Positions 8,062 through 22,105 of a stretch of 64,000 bases of DNA are shown here, piece by piece (the stretch's first letter is position 1; every line of letters begins with the position of its first letter). The translations under genes and the position numbers were made by a program. This DNA comes from Deltaproteobacteria bacterium (GTDB lineage: Bacteria; UBA10199; JACPAL01): NCBI GenBank assembly GCA_016180845.1, contig JACPAK010000002.1:186001-250000 (forward strand), read 5' to 3'. The notes beneath the pieces are model-generated. The model was not told where the DNA came from. It saw only the letters and a list, made by a program, of their open reading frames with translations, and searched no databases.

Positions 8062-9415
8062 TTTTCATCAACTCCTCTCTGGTGTTTTTTGAAGGGTCAT
8101 CCAAGACGACCTCCAGGAGTTCCTTCAGGCTCTTTCCGATGAGCGGCCCCTCTGGAACACCAAGCTTCATCATGTCATGTCCGTTGATAGCAAGGTCTTT
8201 GATACTAAAAGGGGTTTTTTTCTCCAGTTCCTCGCCGATCCTCTTTCGGAGCTTCAGGACACCGCGGATTCCCTCGGGATAGCGTCCACCACGGTTGTCG
8301 GCGATCCTCAGATCGACAAGTTTGAGGATAACATCAGGACCGATTTTATTGATGAACCGGCGGATAGCCCGTTCCGAAAAGAACGATTTTGTCTGGAACA
8401 TATGGTTTTCAATCATGTTCAGAGTTTCTTCCGTTTTGAGACCAATGGTTGAGAATTTCAGTGCCTCAAATCTCTTTTTGGCCATCTTGCGAGAGACGGT
8501 TTGATGACAATAAAAGGTTATCCGATTTTTTGCAGGGTCAAATCTTTGGGTTCTTGCCTTTCCGACATCATGGTAAAGCGCAGAAAGCATCAGTTCCAGA
8601 GTTCCGGAATACGGAATGGCTGTATCTTTGCGAGAGGCATCCAGGACTCGCATCGTGTGCATAAAGACGTCGTCGTCCTGAAACTTGTTTCCTTGTTTCA
8701 CACCGACATTTTCTTCCAATTCAGGAAAAATATCTTTCAAGACGCCTGTTTTCTGCATCAGGATAAATCCGAAGGAGGGTTTTTCGGCACTCAGCAGTTT
8801 TCGAATTTCTTCCGCGATCCTTTCTGCAGAGATTGTTTTGATCAAGGAGGCGTTTCTACTCATCGCCTCATAGGTTTTCTCTTCCACCGTGAGCTGAAAC
8901 CGGGCGGCAAACTGGATCCCACGCAGGATTCTTAAAGGATCTTCCTCAAAAGCCTTGTCAGAAACCATTCGCAACAGCCGATTTCGAAGGTCCTCTTGGC
9001 CATTAAAGGGGTCCACCAATCGGTCTGTCGCAATCTCTTTTGCCATCGCGTTGATCGTGAAATCGCGACGGGAGAGATCGATTTCTGCCGGAAGCGAGGG
9101 ATCAAAACTGATTTCAAAATCCCGATGCCCCGGTCCACTCGACATCTCACGACGCGGAAGGGCGATATCATAGGACTCATGGGGTTCTCCCTTCGGATAA
9201 AATTTGATGACTCCAAAGCTTTTGCCGACCAGAAGAACCTCTCCGAAATTTTTCAAGAGATGGGTAAGCTCTGTGAGCGGCAGAGAGGTGACCAGAAGGT
9301 CTCGGTCCTTATGTTCGAGTCCCAGGAGCCGGTCCCGAACGGTACCTCCCACCTCATAAACTCCAGCTCCTTTTTCGAGCAGGGCCTTAATAAAGTTCGA
9401 TTTCTCTTTGTTCAC
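8027..9415 (-). CDS. cca: CCA tRNA nucleotidyltransferase (class II, HD domain)
   Basis: The N-terminal nucleotidyltransferase domain has GGTVRDRLLG and DRDLLV, then RRDFTINAMA and EDPLRILRGIQFAARF, the signature of class II CCA-adding enzymes and poly(A) polymerases. A C-terminal HD domain (ALYHDVGKARTQRFD) is present. The enzyme adds or repairs the CCA end of tRNA; a poly(A) polymerase role cannot be excluded from motifs alone. The frame stays open to 9511, but that would overlap the preceding gene by 125 bases, so I choose the GTG at 9415, just before the conserved VYEVGGTVRD block, giving 462 residues. It then overlaps the preceding stop by about 29 bases. Confidence 0.9.
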   Translation of the reverse strand: MNKEKSNFIKALLEKGAGVYEVGGTVRDRLLGLEHKDRDLLVTSLPLTELTHLLKNFGEVLLVGKSFGVIKFYPKGEPHESYDIALPRREMSSGPGHRDFEISFDPSLPAEIDLSRRDFTINAMAKEIATDRLVDPFNGQEDLRNRLLRMVSDKAFEEDPLRILRGIQFAARFQLTVEEKTYEAMSRNASLIKTISAERIAEEIRKLLSAEKPSFGFILMQKTGVLKDIFPELEENVGVKQGNKFQDDDVFMHTMRVLDASRKDTAIPYSGTLELMLSALYHDVGKARTQRFDPAKNRITFYCHQTVSRKMAKKRFEALKFSTIGLKTEETLNMIENHMFQTKSFFSERAIRRFINKIGPDVILKLVDLRIADNRGGRYPEGIRGVLKLRKRIGEELEKKTPFSIKDLAINGHDMMKLGVPEGPLIGKSLKELLEVVLDDPSKNTREELMKIAEEKIKKEKK

Positions 9416-10028
9416 GAAATTCTGTGATCCAATGCAATAAGAGACTGTTTGAGGAAACAGGGGATTCACCTTCTTTGAGGGTTTTTGCCAAGGTCTTTTC
9501 CCACGGTTCAAACGAGACCTGAGCCAGCTGAAAGAGTTTTTCTCGAATGAGGTCTTTTCTTAAGGCGTCTTCAAACTCTTCTCCGTAGGCCCGTCGATAA
9601 TAGGGTCGAAAACGTTGATGATAACCTTCGATGTCAAACACCCCGTTTTTGGAAAAATTTTGGTTCCCCTGGATCTCCTGGGCCAATGCCTCATCAGAGG
9701 CGTTAATTCCAAGACTCCTCGCATAAAGAAAGAGGACTTCCTGTGAGATCAGTTGATCCAAAAGATTCTGGCGAAGGAACTCTTCAATATTTTTTGGCAT
9801 CCCTTCTTTAAATGACTCTTTGGTCCTCGAGAGGGTATCTTCCAACAAAAGGTCAAACTTCTGCCGCGGGATCAGATTTTCCCCGACACGTGCAATTGCC
9901 TGTTTTTGATTTAGAATGTCCCCTCCAAATTGGTTGTAGCCAAAAAAAAGGGCAAACGAGAGCGTAATCAAGAGGAGGGTTATCTTGATGACCCAGGAGC
10001 TAGCCCTTTTTCGAAGTAGATCTAACAT
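9387..10028 (-). CDS. PpiD/SurA N-terminal-like membrane chaperone without PPIase domain
   Basis: From the ATG at 10028 the 213-residue protein starts MLDLLRKRASSWVIKIT followed by one hydrophobic segment (LLLITLSFALFFGY), the exact topology of PpiD: inner-membrane anchor with a periplasmic SurA-like helical domain. The helical part includes LLDQLISQEVLFLYARSLGINASDEALAQEI, typical of SurA_N domains. The protein ends before any parvulin PPIase domain, so it is probably a chaperone-only relative. The frame extends upstream to 10127 but that stretch is the translation of a GC-rich palindrome and has low-complexity sequence. It is the first gene of the cca-coaE operon. Confidence 0.75.
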   Translation of the reverse strand: MLDLLRKRASSWVIKITLLLITLSFALFFGYNQFGGDILNQKQAIARVGENLIPRQKFDLLLEDTLSRTKESFKEGMPKNIEEFLRQNLLDQLISQEVLFLYARSLGINASDEALAQEIQGNQNFSKNGVFDIEGYHQRFRPYYRRAYGEEFEDALRKDLIREKLFQLAQVSFEPWEKTLAKTLKEGESPVSSNSLLLHWITEFREQREIELY

Positions 10029-10035
10029 TTTTATT

Positions 10036-10084
10036 GGGGGGATCGCTGCCCCTCCGCCTCCGGCGGAGCGGGCCCCATCCCCCC
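10036..10084. repeat. GC-rich palindrome in the ppiD-like/mreB intergenic region
   Basis: GGGGGGAT (10036-10043) is an exact inverted copy of ATCCCCCC (10077-10084), and inside it CTCCGCC and GGCGGAG form a second stem with a three-base loop. Further hairpins follow downstream (CTGGC/GCCAG near 10102-10114 and TTCACC/GGTGAA near 10125-10139). On the minus strand the large hairpin ends seven bases before the ppiD-like ATG and could affect its translation. It resembles a repetitive extragenic palindrome; the rest of 10085-10210 shows no gene. Confidence 0.6.
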
Positions 10085-10198
10085 AGTCCCCCTTCATTCG
10101 CCCTGGCAAAGCCAGAGGCTCATTCACCTGTGGTGAAGTAGCTTGGAAAATGCTTGAAAATCAACAAATATATTGCCATGACCGGATGGAAAGATTAG

Positions 10199-11248
<1,050 letters not shown>

Positions 11249-11268
11249 AAGCCTTTCTTTAACCCAAA

Positions 11269-12114
11269 ATGGCAAGGCGTCCTCCCTTAAAAAAATATCG
11301 AGTCATCCTTATCTTGATCGGTCTTCTTCTTGCCCCAGCCTATTTTTATTATCAGTCATCTCAGGGAATGGGAGGTCAACTCCGCTGGTCTGAACGGATT
11401 TCCGTTTGGTTGCTGAGCCCTGTCTTTCATTCTATGGTGGAAATTCGGGGAAAGATTTCCACGGTTATTCACCGATATTTTTATCTCGTCAACACGGCAA
11501 AAGAAAACGAAAAGTTGCGCTCCGAGCTTCAGCAATACCACCTCAAAGAAATTTTTTATGAAGGGATTGCCCGTGAGAGCGAACGATTAACGGCACTCAT
11601 TGATTTTCAGAAGCATCTTGATTTTCAGACGATCCCCGCTCGTGTGATCAGTTTTTCTCCGGTGGGCGAATTTCAAATAGTGACCGTTGATCGCGGGAAA
11701 GAGGAAGGGATCCGGCGTGGAGCGGTGGTTCTCTCATCGAAGGGGTTGGTAGGACGTGTGATCAAGGTTTACCCTCATGAATCCCAGATTCTTTTGGTTA
11801 CCGACCCTACGAGTGTTGTGGATGCCGAGGTCAAGAGAACGGGGGCGAGGGGACTTGTCGTGGGGCGTGGTGTTGCCCTCGGTTTTACGAGAGAGATCTT
11901 TGTGGGGGCTTTTGAGTTGTGGGAAAGTTCTCAGGAGGTTGCCGATAGTGACATCCTTCTGACATCAGGACTCGATGGGGTTTTCCCAAAGAATCTTCCG
12001 ATTGGGACCACGAGGAATGTTCGCAAAGGGGAGTTCGATGTTTTTATCAATGGAGACGTCGTCCCTTTTGTTGATTTTTATAAACTGAGAGAAGTCTTAA
12101 TCTTAAAACCTTGA
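11269..12114 (+). CDS. mreC: Rod shape-determining protein MreC
   Basis: MreC is the bitopic periplasmic scaffold linking MreB to PBP2 and RodA. The 281-residue protein has a basic start (MARRPPLKKYR), one transmembrane segment (VILILIGLLLAPAYFYY), a coiled-coil-like stretch around TAKENEKLRSELQQYHLKEIF, and the family beta domains including ARVISFSPVGEFQIVTVDRGKEEGI and LLTSGLDGVFPKNLPIG. Its TGA overlaps the TTG start of mreD by four bases. Confidence 0.96.
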   Translation: MARRPPLKKYRVILILIGLLLAPAYFYYQSSQGMGGQLRWSERISVWLLSPVFHSMVEIRGKISTVIHRYFYLVNTAKENEKLRSELQQYHLKEIFYEGIARESERLTALIDFQKHLDFQTIPARVISFSPVGEFQIVTVDRGKEEGIRRGAVVLSSKGLVGRVIKVYPHESQILLVTDPTSVVDAEVKRTGARGLVVGRGVALGFTREIFVGAFELWESSQEVADSDILLTSGLDGVFPKNLPIGTTRNVRKGEFDVFINGDVVPFVDFYKLREVLILKP

Positions 12115-12587
12115 AACGCCTTCTTCTGATGACATTTCTTTTTCTGGTTTCCTTATCGTTCCAAGCGTTTTTTCCCCATTTTCCTTTTGCTTCCTGTCGA
12201 TTGGAACTCCCTCTCCTTGTCATTTTTTATATCTGTTTTACCTTTTCTCTTTTAAAAGGAGGCCTTTTGATTCTTCTTTTTGGATTTCTTCTCGAGGCGT
12301 GGTCGGTTCCTTCAGTCGGTCTCGTGACAACATCTTATCTTATTGTCTTTTTTACCGTAAAGATTCTGGAGAATCATTTGTTTCTCGAAGGAATTTTGAT
12401 GCGAGGTCTCTGGACAGTTGTTTTTGTTTTTTTTCAAAAAGGTCTTGTGGCTGCTTTCTTTCACGAAGAGACCTTGTTCCCATCCTGGTTTTGGCTGACA
12501 GGACAAGCTTTACTTCATGGATTTGTTTTTCTTGGGTTTTTCTATCTTGTTTCTAAGGCAGAAGGGCAACTTCGAAGGAGAACGTAA
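12111..12587 (+). CDS. mreD: Rod shape-determining protein MreD
   Basis: The 158-residue protein is almost wholly hydrophobic with about five predicted membrane segments, the expected layout of MreD, and lies between mreC and the PBP2 gene. Sequence conservation in MreD is poor, so the call rests mainly on topology, length and position. The start is a TTG whose last two bases are in the mreC stop (TTGA), and the stop TAA shares its last base with the ATG of the next gene. Confidence 0.88.
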   Translation: MKRLLLMTFLFLVSLSFQAFFPHFPFASCRLELPLLVIFYICFTFSLLKGGLLILLFGFLLEAWSVPSVGLVTTSYLIVFFTVKILENHLFLEGILMRGLWTVVFVFFQKGLVAAFFHEETLFPSWFWLTGQALLHGFVFLGFFYLVSKAEGQLRRRT

Positions 12588-14422
12588 TGCTTGATTTCTC
12601 TCAGGAAGGGGTCAAAGAGCTCTCCTCAAAAGTCATTTTTGGTTACCTGGCCGTCGCCGCGTTTTTTATTTTTATCATTTTCAGACTTGGTTACCTCCAG
12701 GTGGTTCGGGGCCATTTCTTCTGGATGCTTGCTTCAGAACACAAGCTCAAGGAGATTCGTATTCCGGCGACTCGGGGAGCGATTCTGGATCGGCATCGTC
12801 GTGTTCTTGTTAATAACAGACCTTCACTCGATCTAGTTGTGGTTCCTCAATATGTGGTGAATAAGGCGGCGCTTCAAAAAACCCTCGAAAATCTTATTTC
12901 TCTTCCTATGGAGCAATTTGAATCGAGCTGGCAGGTGGCTAAACGTCTCCCCCCTTTCTATCCTTCACGAATTTTTTCGGATATTTCGTATGATCTTGCC
13001 GCTCGCCTGAAGGTTGCCCAGGTGACAGCAGTCGGGGAAGAGGATTCGTGGGATCTGAGGGGGATCGAAATTGTTCAGCGCCCTTTAAGGCGCTATCCGC
13101 TGGATTCTACCGCTTCATCGATCCTCGGATATCTAAGGGAAATTTCAGAAGAGGATTTGACACATTTTCAGAAGAGCGATCCTGACAAATATTGGCCGGG
13201 GGATCTGATTGGAGTCGCTGGTATTGAAAAGCAGTGGGAGACTGTTCTTAAAGGCGAGGATGGACATCAGATTAAAGTTGTGGATGCGGTAGGTCGCGAA
13301 ATTACGACGCCGGATGTCGCCTATCTTCTGAAAAAAAAGGCCCCTCTTCCAGGGAGTCATCTGATTTTGACAATTGACAGAGAGCTTCAGAGGTATGCGG
13401 AAGAACAATTTCAGGGTCAAAGTGGAGCGCTCGTGGCCCTGGATCCTCATACGGGAGAGATTTTTTCCCTTGTGAGTCTTCCCTCTTATGATCCTCGAGC
13501 CCTCTCTGCGAATATCACAGCTGATTTTTGGCAGAAGCTTGTTGCCGACCCGAGGAAATTATTGCTCAATCGAGCGGTTCAGTCTTATCCGCCTGGCTCG
13601 ACGTATAAAATTTTAACCGCCATCGCAGCACTTGAAGAAAAGGTCATTAAACCCGAGGAAAAGATAAACTGCGCCGGCGGTCTTCATTTTGGTGGAAGAT
13701 TCTTTCACTGTTGGCGCGAAGGGGGGCATGGTCTCACCGATCTTCGGAGGGCCCTTGCCGAATCCTGTGATACCTATTTTTACCAGGTTGGCCTGAAATT
13801 GGGGGTTGATCGTTTGGCAAAGTATGCCGCTCTTTTCGGTTTGGGAGAGAGAACCGGTTTGGATCTGGAGGAGGAAAAGAAAGGGCTGATCCCTACCGAG
13901 GCTTGGAAGAAAAAGCTCTTTGGTCAGCCTTGGCTCCCTGGAGAGACCTTGTCTATTGCGGTAGGGCAAGGATCGGTTCTCGTAACTCCGCTTCAGAATG
14001 CGCTGCTTGTCTCTTCGGTCGCAAATGGTGGTCTCAGGATTCGTCCGACTCTTTTAAAAGAAGCGGGAGAGATTCCCTCAGAAAAGATTTCAGTTTCAAA
14101 AGAGACATTGGAGATTGTCCGCACTGCATTGGGAGATGTTGTTGCGAGTCCTTCAGGGACAGCCCATGGGAGTCGTTCCTCCCTCGTTTCTATGGGAGGC
14201 AAGACAGGGACCGCCCAGGTGATCAGTGAGGAGGGGAGGCGGAGGGTCGGAGGAGGGGAGCAATTTCGTGATCATGCCTGGTTTGTCGCCTTTGCTCCAG
14301 TAGAGGATCCAAAAATTGCCGTTGCGGTTCTTGTCGAGCATGGTGGCTTTGGTGCCTCGGCTGCCGCGCCGATTGCCAAGAAGGTTATCGAAAAGTTTTT
14401 TGAGATTTCGAAGGAGAAGTAA
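12587..14422 (+). CDS. mrdA: Penicillin-binding protein 2
   Basis: This is the class B transpeptidase of the elongasome, which crosslinks new lateral-wall peptidoglycan. The 611-residue protein has one N-terminal membrane anchor (VIFGYLAVAAFFIFIIF), a dimerisation/pedestal domain with RGAILDRHRRVLVNNRP, and a transpeptidase domain with catalytic S338-T-Y-K341, the S-C-D motif in LAESCDTYFYQVG and K539-T-G541. It shares one base with mreD and is followed two bases later by rodA, its polymerase partner. Confidence 0.97.
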   Translation: MLDFSQEGVKELSSKVIFGYLAVAAFFIFIIFRLGYLQVVRGHFFWMLASEHKLKEIRIPATRGAILDRHRRVLVNNRPSLDLVVVPQYVVNKAALQKTLENLISLPMEQFESSWQVAKRLPPFYPSRIFSDISYDLAARLKVAQVTAVGEEDSWDLRGIEIVQRPLRRYPLDSTASSILGYLREISEEDLTHFQKSDPDKYWPGDLIGVAGIEKQWETVLKGEDGHQIKVVDAVGREITTPDVAYLLKKKAPLPGSHLILTIDRELQRYAEEQFQGQSGALVALDPHTGEIFSLVSLPSYDPRALSANITADFWQKLVADPRKLLLNRAVQSYPPGSTYKILTAIAALEEKVIKPEEKINCAGGLHFGGRFFHCWREGGHGLTDLRRALAESCDTYFYQVGLKLGVDRLAKYAALFGLGERTGLDLEEEKKGLIPTEAWKKKLFGQPWLPGETLSIAVGQGSVLVTPLQNALLVSSVANGGLRIRPTLLKEAGEIPSEKISVSKETLEIVRTALGDVVASPSGTAHGSRSSLVSMGGKTGTAQVISEEGRRRVGGGEQFRDHAWFVAFAPVEDPKIAVAVLVEHGGFGASAAAPIAKKVIEKFFEISKEK

Positions 14423-14424
14423 GA

Positions 14425-15531
14425 ATGTTGAATAAAACTTACCGTTCTCACTTTCACTGGCCCCTATTGGGTGTCACCGTCGCCTTGGTTTTTATCGGGA
14501 TTCTGAATCTCCACAGCGCCACCTATAATTTGGCTCGAGGAGAGACCTCTCCTCTCTTGTGGTCGCAAATCACCTGGCTGGTGATTGGTACGGGGGTTGG
14601 CGTTTTCTTTTTGATCCTTGATTATCGGATTCTGATTCGACTGGCCTATCCGGCTTATGGAGTCTCCCTTCTCCTTCTGATTCTGGTTGTTTTTTTTGGA
14701 AAGACAGTTGCTGGAAATCGTAGCTGGCTTGTTGTGGGACCCTTGACATTTCAGCCATCAGAATTTGCAAAACTGGCCCTTGTGGTCGTTCTTTCCCGCT
14801 ATCTCTCAGATCATTTAAAAGAGAAAGGGGGATATGGTTTTGTCGATCTCTTGCTTCCAGGATTTTTGTCAGCGCTTCCATTGTTTCTCATTGTGTTAGG
14901 AAAAGATTTAGGTTCTGCTCTTTTTTTTCTTGTTGTTTCAGTCACCTTGCTGCTTTTTGTCGGTATTCGACGGCAGGTTTTGCTTTTCTGTTTTGCCTTT
15001 ATCCTCATTGCCGGGACGACTGCCTATCAATTTGTTCTCTCTCCTCATCAGCGGGCGCGGATCGAGGCCTTTGTGAATCCTGGGGCTGATCCTCGCGGGA
15101 AAGGGTATCATATCCTTCAGTCGAAGATCACAGTAGGCTCAGGGAGAATTTTAGGAAATGGCTATCTCAAGGGGATGCACAGCAAGCTTCTCTTTCTCCC
15201 CGAGAAGCATACTGATTTTATCTTTCCGGTTCTGGCGGAGGAATGGGGTTTTGTGGGTTCCATGGTTGTTTTGGGGCTCTACGGCGCTCTTTTTGTCTTC
15301 GGACTTGAAATTACACGGAAGGCGAGGGACCGGTTCGGGTTTTTTCTGGCCTTGGGGATAACGGCCCTCCTTTTTTGGCAGACAGTGATCAATTTAAGCG
15401 GCGTGTTAGGGCTCATCCCGTTGACAGGGGTGACCTTTCCGCTCCTTTCTTACGGTGGCTCTTCCCTCGTGACGATCCTGATCGGGATAGGATTGCTGCT
15501 GAATGTTTCGATGAGACGGTTTATGTTTTAA
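14425..15531 (+). CDS. rodA: SEDS peptidoglycan glycosyltransferase RodA
   Basis: RodA polymerises lipid II into glycan strands together with PBP2. The 368-residue protein has about ten membrane segments and clear SEDS motifs: FQPSEFAKLALVVVLSRYL, LPLFLIVLGKDLGSALFF, LPEKHTDFIFPVLAEEWGF and the C-terminal PLTGVTFPLLSYGGSSL. It is the last gene of the mreBCD-mrdAB unit; its stop overlaps an AAGGAG that precedes the next gene. Confidence 0.97.
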   Translation: MLNKTYRSHFHWPLLGVTVALVFIGILNLHSATYNLARGETSPLLWSQITWLVIGTGVGVFFLILDYRILIRLAYPAYGVSLLLLILVVFFGKTVAGNRSWLVVGPLTFQPSEFAKLALVVVLSRYLSDHLKEKGGYGFVDLLLPGFLSALPLFLIVLGKDLGSALFFLVVSVTLLLFVGIRRQVLLFCFAFILIAGTTAYQFVLSPHQRARIEAFVNPGADPRGKGYHILQSKITVGSGRILGNGYLKGMHSKLLFLPEKHTDFIFPVLAEEWGFVGSMVVLGLYGALFVFGLEITRKARDRFGFFLALGITALLFWQTVINLSGVLGLIPLTGVTFPLLSYGGSSLVTILIGIGLLLNVSMRRFMF

Positions 15532-15557
15532 GGAGCAACTGCCGGGCGATTCTTTCG

Positions 15558-16616
15558 ATGATGACTCCAATGGCTGAACCTATCGCCCAAGATCCTTACA
15601 ACCGACATATTGTATTCCGTCAGGAATTTGCGGCGGCAGCGCTTGCGGTGAGCTCCCTCGCCAATATTATTCCGTCATATCGTATTGCGGCATCGGAATA
15701 TGAAACAGGGTCTCTCGATGGGATGTTTTCCCAGGCCCCTTCCTGGGCGAGGAATCTTTATGATCCTGAAAAAAGGACAGGAAGGATTTGCCGGCGTCTC
15801 TTTTATCCCTCCGTTGGTCCTTCTTCTGATCTGCCAACAACGCTTCATCGAGCGGCAATGCCATGGATGGCGGCAACAAGCGCCGGATTTCTCATCTCCC
15901 AAGGGATCCGTCTGTTTGGCAACATCGGTGAGCCGTCTGGAGATCCATTAAAGTTCGGTATCATCATAGGAGATACACTCGGTGTCTTTTTCTTTGCGAT
16001 GCGCTCCATCCATTATCTTTTAGGGACCTCTCAAGCGACGCGTGTCTCGTCCTTATTTTCACAAACGATGCTGGCTCGAGGTCAAATAGCCTCGGCGATC
16101 GGTTCTGGTATTATTGCTGTCACGGGGATTTTCAAGCTACTTCAGGAACACCTGAAACCGGATGAAAATACCCCTCCCTCCAGGAGGCTTTCGACGATCC
16201 TTTATTCCACAATGGATATTGTGTACGGTGCTCCTTCTGTTTTGAGTGCGCTTTATTTTGTTTCTTCCTCAAAATCTTTCATAGGGAGAGGAAGCATCGT
16301 ACAGGCGGAACAGGCGGCCCTTGGATTTGCCCGGTGGAATCGATCTGCATTTCTTGCCGGGAGAACACTCCCCATTCTTTCAGGACTTTTGGTTATGTTG
16401 ATAAGTTTGGTTAACTTTTTTTTCCTTTCCACGAATGAAAAGGAAGAAAAGTCGTCGTGTATTGGCTTGGCAATGGGAGGGGTCAATATACTTGGTGCTG
16501 TTTCTGCCCTACCGGCGATTGGATTTTTGTCGGCCTTCCTGATGATTCCTTCCTTTGCACTCGGAATCTGGCAGACGTCAATTGATTATGGACAGAATCC
16601 TGCTAGGGACAATTGA
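15558..16616 (+). CDS. Unknown polytopic membrane protein after rodA
   Basis: I do not recognise this 352-residue protein. It has roughly six to seven hydrophobic segments, for example AAMPWMAATSAGFLISQGIRLF, FGIIIGDTLGVFFFAMRSI, IASAIGSGIIAVTGIFKLL, TLPILSGLLVMLISLVNFFFL and a Gly/Ala-rich C-terminal pair. The frame is open back to 15375 inside rodA, but the upstream part is a shadow of rodA. I chose the ATG at 15558; ATGs at 15561 and 15570 are equally possible, since the AAGGAG at the rodA stop is about 22 bases away. It may be the last cistron of the shape operon. Its end overlaps the opposing lipoprotein gene by 14 bases. Confidence 0.7.
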   Translation: MMTPMAEPIAQDPYNRHIVFRQEFAAAALAVSSLANIIPSYRIAASEYETGSLDGMFSQAPSWARNLYDPEKRTGRICRRLFYPSVGPSSDLPTTLHRAAMPWMAATSAGFLISQGIRLFGNIGEPSGDPLKFGIIIGDTLGVFFFAMRSIHYLLGTSQATRVSSLFSQTMLARGQIASAIGSGIIAVTGIFKLLQEHLKPDENTPPSRRLSTILYSTMDIVYGAPSVLSALYFVSSSKSFIGRGSIVQAEQAALGFARWNRSAFLAGRTLPILSGLLVMLISLVNFFFLSTNEKEEKSSCIGLAMGGVNILGAVSALPAIGFLSAFLMIPSFALGIWQTSIDYGQNPARDN

Positions 16617-17025
16617 AAGATTGGTTTGGTTCACAGGAGAGCGGGGGTAATTGACAGAGCCTGCCAATAAGCTGCTGGAAGCGACCTTCGTGACATGTTG
16701 TCTGGAGTTGGAAGAAGTCACGTACAGGCGAGGTGATCCGAAATTTTTTCCCCTTACCACAAACAAATTCGGCAATCTCATCGGGTCTCATCGCTGCTGC
16801 AGAGGCCTCGGCATCACTTTCGCAAGGGCCGATCACCTCGACTAAGACGTTAGTCGGATCTGAGTTTATCGCGACCAATGCGTTTCCCGATCCCAAGGGG
16901 TAAGGTTTTAGTTTGCGATACTCCTTTTCAGGGGTTGTTGTGGGTGGATTCCCTGTTTCAAACCTAAAGCAGCCAGCGAGTGTCCCCAAAAGGGCCGTAG
17001 CCAATGCAAGTCTGATTCGTGACAT
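16603..17025 (-). CDS. Small hypothetical lipoprotein
   Basis: The 140-residue protein starts with a signal peptide and lipobox (ALLGTLAGC), so it should be lipidated at Cys19 and sit in a membrane facing the periplasm. The mature part contains several cysteines (GPCESD, EFVCGKG, TTCHEG, RLCQLP, LSCEP, FNCP) that may form disulphides. I do not recognise the domain. A near-perfect ribosome site (TTAAGGAGG) precedes the ATG. The 3' end overlaps the opposing polytopic-protein gene by 14 bases. Confidence 0.75.
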   Translation of the reverse strand: MSRIRLALATALLGTLAGCFRFETGNPPTTTPEKEYRKLKPYPLGSGNALVAINSDPTNVLVEVIGPCESDAEASAAAMRPDEIAEFVCGKGKKFRITSPVRDFFQLQTTCHEGRFQQLIGRLCQLPPLSCEPNQSFNCP

Positions 17026-17089
17026 AGAACCTCCTTAAAACGTTCTTATTTTCGGCAAATCCCTAATAATGTTTCTTGTTTTCTTCTCC

Positions 17090-17118
17090 TTGACGGATTT
17101 CGGTCGATACGCTTACAT
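17090..17118 (+). promoter_or_regulatory. Promoter of the class V aminotransferase-serA-purA unit
   Basis: TTGACG (17090-17095) and TTACAT (17113-17118) are separated by exactly 17 bases, a good sigma-70-type pair. The transcript would start about 15 bases before the ATG at 17140. GACGG at 17091 and CCGTC at about 17121 form an inverted repeat that brackets the promoter and could be an operator. Confidence 0.5.
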
Positions 17119-17139
17119 TGCCGTCGTTTTCGATTAACC

Positions 17140-18292
17140 ATGAAAAAATATCGTCTATTTACACCTGGTCCCACGCCTGTTTCTGAACAGGCCTCCCTCG
17201 CGATGGCCCATCCGATGATCCACCATCGGACAAAGGTGTTTGAGGGGATTATCCAGGAGGTAAGAGACGGACTTCGATGGCTTTTTCAGACAAAACAGGA
17301 TGTTTTATTGCTCGCCTCCTCCGGGACAGGGGCGATGGAAGGGACAATCACAAATCTCTTTTCAAAAGGAGATCGTCTGATTGTTGTTGATGGTGGGAAA
17401 TTTGGTGAGAGGTGGTGGAAGATTGGACAGGCTTACGGCCTCGAGACCGACATTATAAAGGTAGAGTGGGGGAAGGCGGTCGTTCCACAGGAGATCGAAA
17501 AAAGGCTCAAAAGCGGGAATGTTCGCGGGGTTCTGGTCCAGGCCTCCGAGAGCTCGACCGGGGTCTATCACCCGATTCGGGAGATTGCCGAAATTGTCAG
17601 GAAATATCCGAATTGTCTTTTGGCTGTCGATGCGATTTCTGCCTTGGGGGCGATCAATCTTCCGATGGATTCGTGGGGGATCGATGTCTTGTTGGCTGGT
17701 TCTCAAAAAGGGTTGGGACTTCCTCCCGGCCTCGCCTTTGTGGCGCTTTCCGAAAAGGGGTGGGGGTTTGTTGAAAAGTCGACCCTGCCTCGTTTTTATT
17801 TTGATTTCAAAAAAGAACAGAAAAATCTCCAGAAGAATCAGACCGCCTATACACCGGCGATCAGCCTCATTGTCGGTCTGGCAGAGGCACTCAGGGAACT
17901 CAAGAAGGAAGGGCTTGAAGAGTTGTTCGGCAGGCATGAGCGGATGGCGCGTGCTACGCGTGAGGGGATGAAGGGGTTGGGACTCAAACTCTATGCCGAA
18001 TCTCCGGCCAATTCCTTGACGGCGGTTTGTTCTCCGGACGGTATGGATGCCCAGAAAATTGTCAAACATCTCCAGGAAAAATATAATCTGACGATAGCCG
18101 GTGGTCAGGATGACGCCAAGGGGAAGATTTTCCGGATTGCGCATCTCGGTTACTACGATGAGCTGGATGTCGTATCGGTACTGGCGGCTCTAGAGTGGAC
18201 GCTTACCGATCTTGGTTACAAATTTCCGATGGGGAGTGGGGTTGCAGCGGCGATGCAGGCACTACGTAACTCCCCTCCAAAGAGGAGCGACA

Positions 18293-18300
<8 letters not shown>
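17140..18300 (+). CDS. Class V aminotransferase, likely phosphoserine or serine-glyoxylate type
   Basis: The 386-residue PLP enzyme belongs to the alanine-glyoxylate/serine-pyruvate aminotransferase group: LFTPGPTPVSEQ at the start, LLLASSGTGAMEG for the cofactor phosphate, LLAVDAISALGA, and the Schiff-base lysine in LLAGSQKGLGLPPGL. Its gene overlaps serA by eight bases, so it most likely supplies the second step of serine synthesis (phosphohydroxypyruvate to phosphoserine), as such class V enzymes do in organisms lacking classical SerC. Glyoxylate transamination is an alternative. The stop TAA lies just inside the start of serA. Confidence 0.85.

Positions 18301-22101
<3,801 letters not shown>

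Positions 22102-22105
<4 letters not shown>

Noticed and set aside
10028-10127. N-terminal extension of the PpiD-like protein to the ATG at 10127
   Set aside because: The extension translates the GC-rich palindrome into Gly/Ala/Pro-rich low-complexity sequence and would place it before a typical PpiD start (MLDLLRKR).
17362-18144. A 260-codon open frame on the minus strand opposite the class V aminotransferase
   Set aside because: The plus-strand enzyme has complete motifs; the antisense frame shows none and lacks a ribosome site.
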